NCBI GenBank assembly: GCA_943846735.1
Contig: OX044364.1
Span: 124,001-188,000 of the forward strand
DNA length: 64,000 nucleotides
Source of the DNA: CAJQLB01 sp905479065
Lineage (GTDB): Bacteria > Bacteroidota > Bacteroidia > Flavobacteriales > Flavobacteriaceae
Direction: 5' to 3'
The notes under the pieces were generated by a model. The model worked only from the letters and a program-made list of their open reading frames with translations, was not told where the DNA came from and made no database searches. Every line of letters starts with the position of its first letter. Position 1 is the stretch's first letter. The position numbers were made by a program, and so were the translations under genes. Positions 59,799 through 64,000 of the stretch are shown piece after piece.

Positions 59799-61559
59799 TT
59801 ATTTTATATTAGTTGTTTCACTTAGTTGATTTAAGTATAAATCTTTGTAGTAACCACCTTCATTTAATAGTGATTCATGCGTTCCTTCCTGAACAACGCT
59901 TCCTTTATCCAATACAATAATTTTATCTGCATTTTTTGCAGAAGAAATTCTATGGCTAACAATAATTGTTGTTTTACCCTTGGTGACCGAAGCTAAATTA
60001 TTAAGTATTTTCTCCTCTGTTTCAGTATCAACAGCCGATAAACAATCATCAAGTAAAAGTAGTTTTGGATTTTTGATGATCGCACGAGCAATGGACACAC
60101 GCTGCTTTTGTCCACCGGAAAGAGTAATGCCACGTTCTCCTAAAACCGTATCATAGCCCTTATTGAATTTTTTGACATTGTCGTGTACTACTGCGTTTTT
60201 GGCCGCATTAATGACATCTTGGTCAGTTGCATCGACTAATCCAAATTTAATATTATTCTTTATACTGTCGGAAAATAAAAAAGCATCTTGAGGTACATAG
60301 CCTATGTTTTCTCTCAAGCTTCTAAGGTGTACTTTGTCTATGTTGATACCATCTACGAGTAGTGAGCCGGATTTAATATCATAAAGTCTTCCAATAAGAT
60401 CAAGTATGGTAGATTTTCCAGAACCAGTTTTCCCAAGAATTGCTAATGTATCGCCTTGTTTCACTTTAAAACTAACCTCATTTAATGCTTGAATATTAGT
60501 ATCCTCATAGGTAAAAGAAACATTGTTAAATTCTATATTTCCATTGATTTGAGTTGGAGTAATTGACGTGTTTTGTATTTCAGGTTCCTCTTGTAAAAAT
60601 TCATTAATTCTTTTTTGAGATGCCTCAGCCTGTTGAATAATGGATGTTACCCAACCTAAAACGGCAACAGGCCATGTAAGCATATTGACATAAATTATAA
60701 ATTCTGCAATTGTACCAAAATCTGTTATGACACCATTAATATATTGCAGCCCACCAACATAAATTACAAGCAAGTTACTAATACCAATTAGTAGTATCAT
60801 CATAGGAAAGAATAGAGCTTGCACTTGGGTTAGCTGGATTTGTTTTTGTCTGTTTTCGTTAGATAGATTTAAAAATGCTAAATTTATTCTGTTTTCTACC
60901 CCGTAGGCTTTTATCACAGAAATACCACTGAAGGACTCTTGTGTAAAAGTAGAAAGCTTGGATAAGTATTCTTGAACAATTGTACTTCTCCTGTGTATTT
61001 GTTTGCTTAATAGGTAGATTGTTATTGAAAGAACTGGTAATGGAATAATGGTATACCATGCAAGTGTTGGGGCTTTATTAAACATATAAAACATGGCCAC
61101 TATAAAAAGAGTAATCATATTTAACGAATACATGATTGCAGGGCCAACATACATGCGAACTTTACCTACATCTTCACTGATACGATTCATTAAGTCTCCT
61201 GTCCTATTTTTTTTGTAAAAATTTAATGACAATCTTTGATATTGCTGATATACTTCGTTTTTAAGGTCAAACTCGACAAGTCGAGATACCTTAATGATGG
61301 TTTGTCTCATTAAAAAAGTGAGTATACCGGCGATAACTGTCGCGCCTATGAGCAATAAAATATTTTGAAGAAGTGCTTTTCGGAATAACTCATCAGATAA
61401 CTGACCATCAATATTTTGTGAAATTACGGTGATAGATTCACCAATAAGTCGGGGAGTAAATAATGCGAATATTTTGGCACCAATGGTAATTAATACACCA
61501 AATAAAATACTGAATCTATACTTGTAAAAGTACTTATTAATGTGTTGCAATTCTTTCAT
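59799..61559 (-). CDS. ABC exporter, fused permease-ATPase (MsbA-like)
   Basis: A 586-residue half-transporter with six TM helices and a C-terminal NBD. The NBD has Walker A LGKTGSGKSTILDLIG, Q-loop YVPQDAFLFSDS, signature LSGGQKQRVSIARAI and H-loop IIVSHRIS. The Walker B motif reads KLLLLDDCLSAVD: the catalytic Glu of ABC exporters is replaced by Asp, as in the degenerate-site subunit of heterodimeric exporters (TM287/YheI type). It could nonetheless act as a homodimer. It is alone in its orientation here; the substrate is unknown, with a lipid or drug most likely. Confidence 0.92.
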   Translation of the reverse strand: MKELQHINKYFYKYRFSILFGVLITIGAKIFALFTPRLIGESITVISQNIDGQLSDELFRKALLQNILLLIGATVIAGILTFLMRQTIIKVSRLVEFDLKNEVYQQYQRLSLNFYKKNRTGDLMNRISEDVGKVRMYVGPAIMYSLNMITLFIVAMFYMFNKAPTLAWYTIIPLPVLSITIYLLSKQIHRRSTIVQEYLSKLSTFTQESFSGISVIKAYGVENRINLAFLNLSNENRQKQIQLTQVQALFFPMMILLIGISNLLVIYVGGLQYINGVITDFGTIAEFIIYVNMLTWPVAVLGWVTSIIQQAEASQKRINEFLQEEPEIQNTSITPTQINGNIEFNNVSFTYEDTNIQALNEVSFKVKQGDTLAILGKTGSGKSTILDLIGRLYDIKSGSLLVDGINIDKVHLRSLRENIGYVPQDAFLFSDSIKNNIKFGLVDATDQDVINAAKNAVVHDNVKKFNKGYDTVLGERGITLSGGQKQRVSIARAIIKNPKLLLLDDCLSAVDTETEEKILNNLASVTKGKTTIIVSHRISSAKNADKIIVLDKGSVVQEGTHESLLNEGGYYKDLYLNQLSETTNIK

Positions 61560-61618
61560 TTACAAAATTTAGTTCCTTTACTATGTTGTTGTTGATTTCG
61601 TAATTTATAATCTATTTT

Positions 61619-61650
61619 TTTGTAAATACTACAATAAAATGTTAATTTTG
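61619..61650 (+). promoter_or_regulatory. Promoter of the leucine dehydrogenase-type gene
   Basis: TTTG (61619-61622), a 20-base spacer and TAATTTTG (61643-61650) form a Bacteroidota-type promoter 54 bases before the ATG, leaving a modest 5' leader. Confidence 0.65.
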
Positions 61651-61704
61651 AAACCTAATATTATCGTATTCTTAATTTAAACTTTTTTAAACCATTTCAA
61701 AATA

Positions 61705-62808
61705 ATGATAGCTGACGTTATAAATGCCACAGAATTAAAAAAAATCGATCCAGTTTTTGGTCAATTATCTTTTGATAATCATGAACAGATCGTTTTTTGC
61801 AATGACAAAGATACAGGTTTAAAGGCAATTATTGGAATTCACAATACCGTTTTAGGACCTGCATTAGGAGGAACAAGAATGTGGAATTATAATAATGAAT
61901 GGGAAGCTTTAAATGATGTGTTAAGGCTGTCTAGAGGAATGACATACAAAGCTGCGATTACTGGCTTGAATCTAGGAGGTGGAAAAGCGGTTATATTAGG
62001 AGATGCAAAAACTCAAAAAACTCCTGAATTAATGAAACGATTTGGAGAGTTTGTTCATACACTTAGTGGCAAATATATTACAGCTGAGGATGTGGGAATG
62101 GAAACGGCTGACATGGATTTAGTACGTAAGGTGACTCCCTATGTCACAGGTATATCTGAGTCTATGGGGGGTGCAGGTAATCCTTCTCCAATCACAGCTT
62201 ACGGTGTGTTCATGGGAATGAAAGCTGCGGCAAAATTTAAATTTGGTAGTGATCTTTTAGAGGATAAAGTAATTTATGTGCAAGGTATTGGTCATGTGGG
62301 AGAAAGTTTAGTTGAGCACTTAACCAATGAGGGCGCGAAAGTTGTTATTTCAGATATTAATCATGAACGATTGGATCAGGTCAGCACTAAATATGGCGCT
62401 TCGATATATACTGGAACTGATATATACTCTGAAAAAATGGATATTTATGCCCCATGTGCTCTTGGAGCAACGATTAATGATGATACTGTGTTCAACATGA
62501 AAGCTAAAGTCATTGCTGGTGCCGCAAATAACCAATTAGCTACAGAAGAGAGACATGGTGTTTTGTTGAGAGAAAGAGGCATCGTTTATGCTCCTGATTT
62601 CCTTATCAATGCCGGAGGTATTATCAATGTTTACGCCGAACTAGAGGGTTACGACAAGCAAGAAATAATGCGTAAAACAGAAAATATTTATAACACAACT
62701 TTAGAAATTTTAGAGACTGCAAATCGTGAAGTATTAACAACAAATCGAGCTGCACTAAATATCGCAAAACAAAGAATAGAAGACCGAAAAAAAGTAAATT
62801 TTAAATAA
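61705..62808 (+). CDS. Leucine/phenylalanine (Glu/Leu/Phe/Val) dehydrogenase
   Basis: A 367-residue NAD-dependent amino acid dehydrogenase that deaminates branched-chain amino acids to 2-oxo acids. GPALGGTRMW, SRGMTYKAAITGLNLGGGKAVI (catalytic Lys), YITAEDVGM, and a dinucleotide-binding GIGHVGESLVEHL are seen, with the later APCALGATIND and IAGAANNQLA stretches. The size and the PALGGTRMW wording fit leucine dehydrogenase. The nusB gene follows 76 bases downstream with its own -7 box. Confidence 0.9.
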   Translation: MIADVINATELKKIDPVFGQLSFDNHEQIVFCNDKDTGLKAIIGIHNTVLGPALGGTRMWNYNNEWEALNDVLRLSRGMTYKAAITGLNLGGGKAVILGDAKTQKTPELMKRFGEFVHTLSGKYITAEDVGMETADMDLVRKVTPYVTGISESMGGAGNPSPITAYGVFMGMKAAAKFKFGSDLLEDKVIYVQGIGHVGESLVEHLTNEGAKVVISDINHERLDQVSTKYGASIYTGTDIYSEKMDIYAPCALGATINDDTVFNMKAKVIAGAANNQLATEERHGVLLRERGIVYAPDFLINAGGIINVYAELEGYDKQEIMRKTENIYNTTLEILETANREVLTTNRAALNIAKQRIEDRKKVNFK

Positions 62809-62825
62809 TCATTTAAAAATAATCT

Positions 62826-62833
62826 TATTTTTG
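62826..62833 (+). promoter_or_regulatory. -7 box upstream of nusB
   Basis: TATTTTTG matches TAnnTTTG, 51 bases before the preferred nusB ATG at 62885; the -33 element is not clear. Confidence 0.5.
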
Positions 62834-62884
62834 CAGGCGAAAGACACATGTTTTTCGCCTTATTCATTAAAAATGTTCTTTAAT

Positions 62885-63829
62885 ATGTTGAATAGACGCC
62901 ATATTCGTATCAAAGTAATGCAAATTATATACTCCTTTAAAGGTACTGAAAGTGATGATTTGATGAGGTATGATCGTTTTTTACTAAAGAGTATAGACAG
63001 CATGTTAGATTTATATTTTGTACTAATGTCATTAATGATTGAAGTACATAAACAAGCGGAATCTTTTATTGATAAATCTCAACAAAAGCATTTGGCTACG
63101 AAAGAAGACAAGAATCCCAATCGAAAATTTTTAAATAACGAGGTATTGTTACAATTAAAAACCAACGAAACGTTGGTTGATATTATTAAAGATCGTTCTC
63201 TAAATTTTTGGGAGTTGGACAATGAATACGTTGATTTAATTTTTAAAACATTATTGAATAGTGATTTGTATAAAGATTACATGTCTACAAAGACATCAAC
63301 GTTTAAAGAAGATAAGGATTTTGTAGTTGATTTTTTTAAGGAAATAATTGCTCCTAACGATAAACTTTATGACTACCTCGAAGATAAAAACATAACTTGG
63401 GTCGACGACTTACCTGTAGTAAATACAGCACTCGTGAAATTATTACGAAAAAATAAATTAAATGTTTCTAATCAGTATTTTATACCAACCTTACTAAAAG
63501 ATGATGAAGATAAAGACTTCGCGTTAGCTTTGTTAAAGAAAACAATACTCAATCTGAGTCTTTATTCTGAGGAAATTGAAAATAAAACACAAAATTGGGA
63601 TAAAGATAGGATTGCAAATATTGATTTTGTTTTACTTCAAATGGCGATATGTGAATTTCAGAAATTTCCATCGATACCAGTAAAAGTAACAATTAATGAA
63701 TACATTGAAATTGCAAAAGAATACTCAACTCCTAAAAGTAGTATTTTTATTAATGGCGTTTTGGATAAAATTGTGAAAGAATACACTGAGAAAAGAATAT
63801 TAAATAAAGTAGGTAGAGGATTAATGTAA
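62885..63829 (+). CDS. nusB: Transcription antitermination protein NusB (long Bacteroidota form)
   Basis: A protein of about 314 residues, longer than the 139 of E. coli NusB. It starts LNRRHIRIKVMQIIYSFKG, the RNA-binding N-terminal motif. The C-terminal domain holds the all-helical NusB fold with DRIANIDFVLLQMAICEFQKFPSIPVKVTINEYIEIAKEYSTPKSSIFINGVLDKI, the most conserved stretch. The middle insertion is charged and helical. NusB works with NusE in rRNA antitermination. ATG at 62885 is preferred; an ATG at 62873 is possible. Confidence 0.93.
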   Translation: MLNRRHIRIKVMQIIYSFKGTESDDLMRYDRFLLKSIDSMLDLYFVLMSLMIEVHKQAESFIDKSQQKHLATKEDKNPNRKFLNNEVLLQLKTNETLVDIIKDRSLNFWELDNEYVDLIFKTLLNSDLYKDYMSTKTSTFKEDKDFVVDFFKEIIAPNDKLYDYLEDKNITWVDDLPVVNTALVKLLRKNKLNVSNQYFIPTLLKDDEDKDFALALLKKTILNLSLYSEEIENKTQNWDKDRIANIDFVLLQMAICEFQKFPSIPVKVTINEYIEIAKEYSTPKSSIFINGVLDKIVKEYTEKRILNKVGRGLM

Positions 63830-63903
63830 TAAATTTTTTAGTACATTTATGCCTTCAAAAAATAAATAATAACCCAACTACTCATATTTAATGAGTCAAA
63901 AAA

Positions 63904-64000
63904 ATGAATGACATGAAAAAATTAATTTTAGGATTATCTGCACTATGTATGATGACCGTTACCTCATGTAAAGAAGATGCAACAACAAAAATCAAATCAG
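63904..64000 (+). CDS. Lipoprotein, start only (probably DUF1573 protein)
   Basis: The frame opens at ATG 63904 (or 63913) and runs to the window edge, giving about 32 residues. A lipoprotein signal, KKLILGLSALCMMTVTSC, ends in a Cys and is followed by KEDATTKIKS. In many flavobacteria the gene after nusB encodes a DUF1573 lipoprotein followed by yajC, so that is my guess from context only; the domain itself lies beyond the window. Confidence 0.6.
   Translation, partial: MNDMKKLILGLSALCMMTVTSCKEDATTKIKS

Noticed and set aside
1..64000. tRNA, rRNA, insertion sequences, toxin-antitoxin or phage genes
   Set aside because: No inverted-repeat-bounded transposase, tRNA cloverleaf or phage-type gene was recognised; gaps are all under 300 bases.

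Overview
The window reads as an ordinary chromosomal stretch of a member of the Bacteroidota, most probably a marine Flavobacteriaceae. This rests on low G+C, a type IX secretion (T9SS) cargo protein with a C-terminal sorting tail, a PorV/PorQ-family porin-like protein, a SecA of about 1,117 residues without the C-terminal zinc motif, DUF2795, DUF3276 and DUF5606 family proteins, a fused cyclophilin-FKBP immunophilin, and many start-proximal TAnnTTTG boxes, which are the Bacteroidota -7 promoter element. I cannot fix genus or species from sequence alone. I see no rRNA, tRNA, CRISPR array, insertion sequence or prophage.

Layout. 1-2.7 kb (minus strand): a compact cassette for surface-polymer decoration, with an ATP-grasp TupA-like protein, a Stealth phosphotransferase, a small HAD-like protein and a truncated LicD-family protein. 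2.7-8.4 kb: housekeeping genes (dapD, ruvX, def, DUF5606), a small T9SS cargo, a MATE exporter and a PAP2 phosphatase. 8.4-11.4 kb (minus): a three-gene overlapping operon (polyprenyl-phosphate GT2, double LAB_N membrane protein, GT39/ArnT-like transferase), probably for lipid A or another envelope glycan. 11.5-20.7 kb: an SDR epimerase, the B12-related genes meaB and cob(I)alamin adenosyltransferase, DUF2795-secA, a methyltransferase and an ABC-F ATPase.

20.9-44.5 kb (plus) is the main accessory region: a large surface-polysaccharide locus. It begins with Wza- and Wzc-type genes and a TviB/TviC (WbpA/WbpP)-like pair that should make UDP-GalNAcA. A Wzm/Wzt ABC exporter follows, then several GT2/GT4 glycosyltransferases, two Rossmann methyltransferase-like proteins and neuA-neuB-neuC for CMP-sialic acid. 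Next come an unassigned GT-B-like protein directly coupled to neuC, a hexapeptide acetyltransferase, an O-antigen ligase/polymerase-like membrane protein and a WcaJ/WbaP-type initiating sugar transferase. Two genes here carry apparent single-base frameshifts: wzc, in its Gly-Tyr repeat tail, and wzt, between the ATPase core and the H-loop. Either the polysaccharide is currently altered or switched off, or the assembly has two errors here.

44.5-64 kb: envelope and housekeeping genes. These are a DUF4105/Lnb-like protein, a PorV/PorQ-family protein, pssA, DUF808, lptB, a carboxymuconolactone decarboxylase-like protein, tatC, kdsD, recQ (without its zinc cysteines), the fused immunophilin, a Tet-type MFS exporter, a thioredoxin-like protein and csaA. 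A bile acid:sodium symporter-family protein, a PlsC-like acyltransferase, DUF3276, an ABC exporter with an Asp in place of the Walker B glutamate, a leucine dehydrogenase-type enzyme, nusB and the start of a lipoprotein complete it. No intergenic stretch exceeds 300 bases; the largest (5937-6229) holds a terminator and otherwise nothing I can identify.
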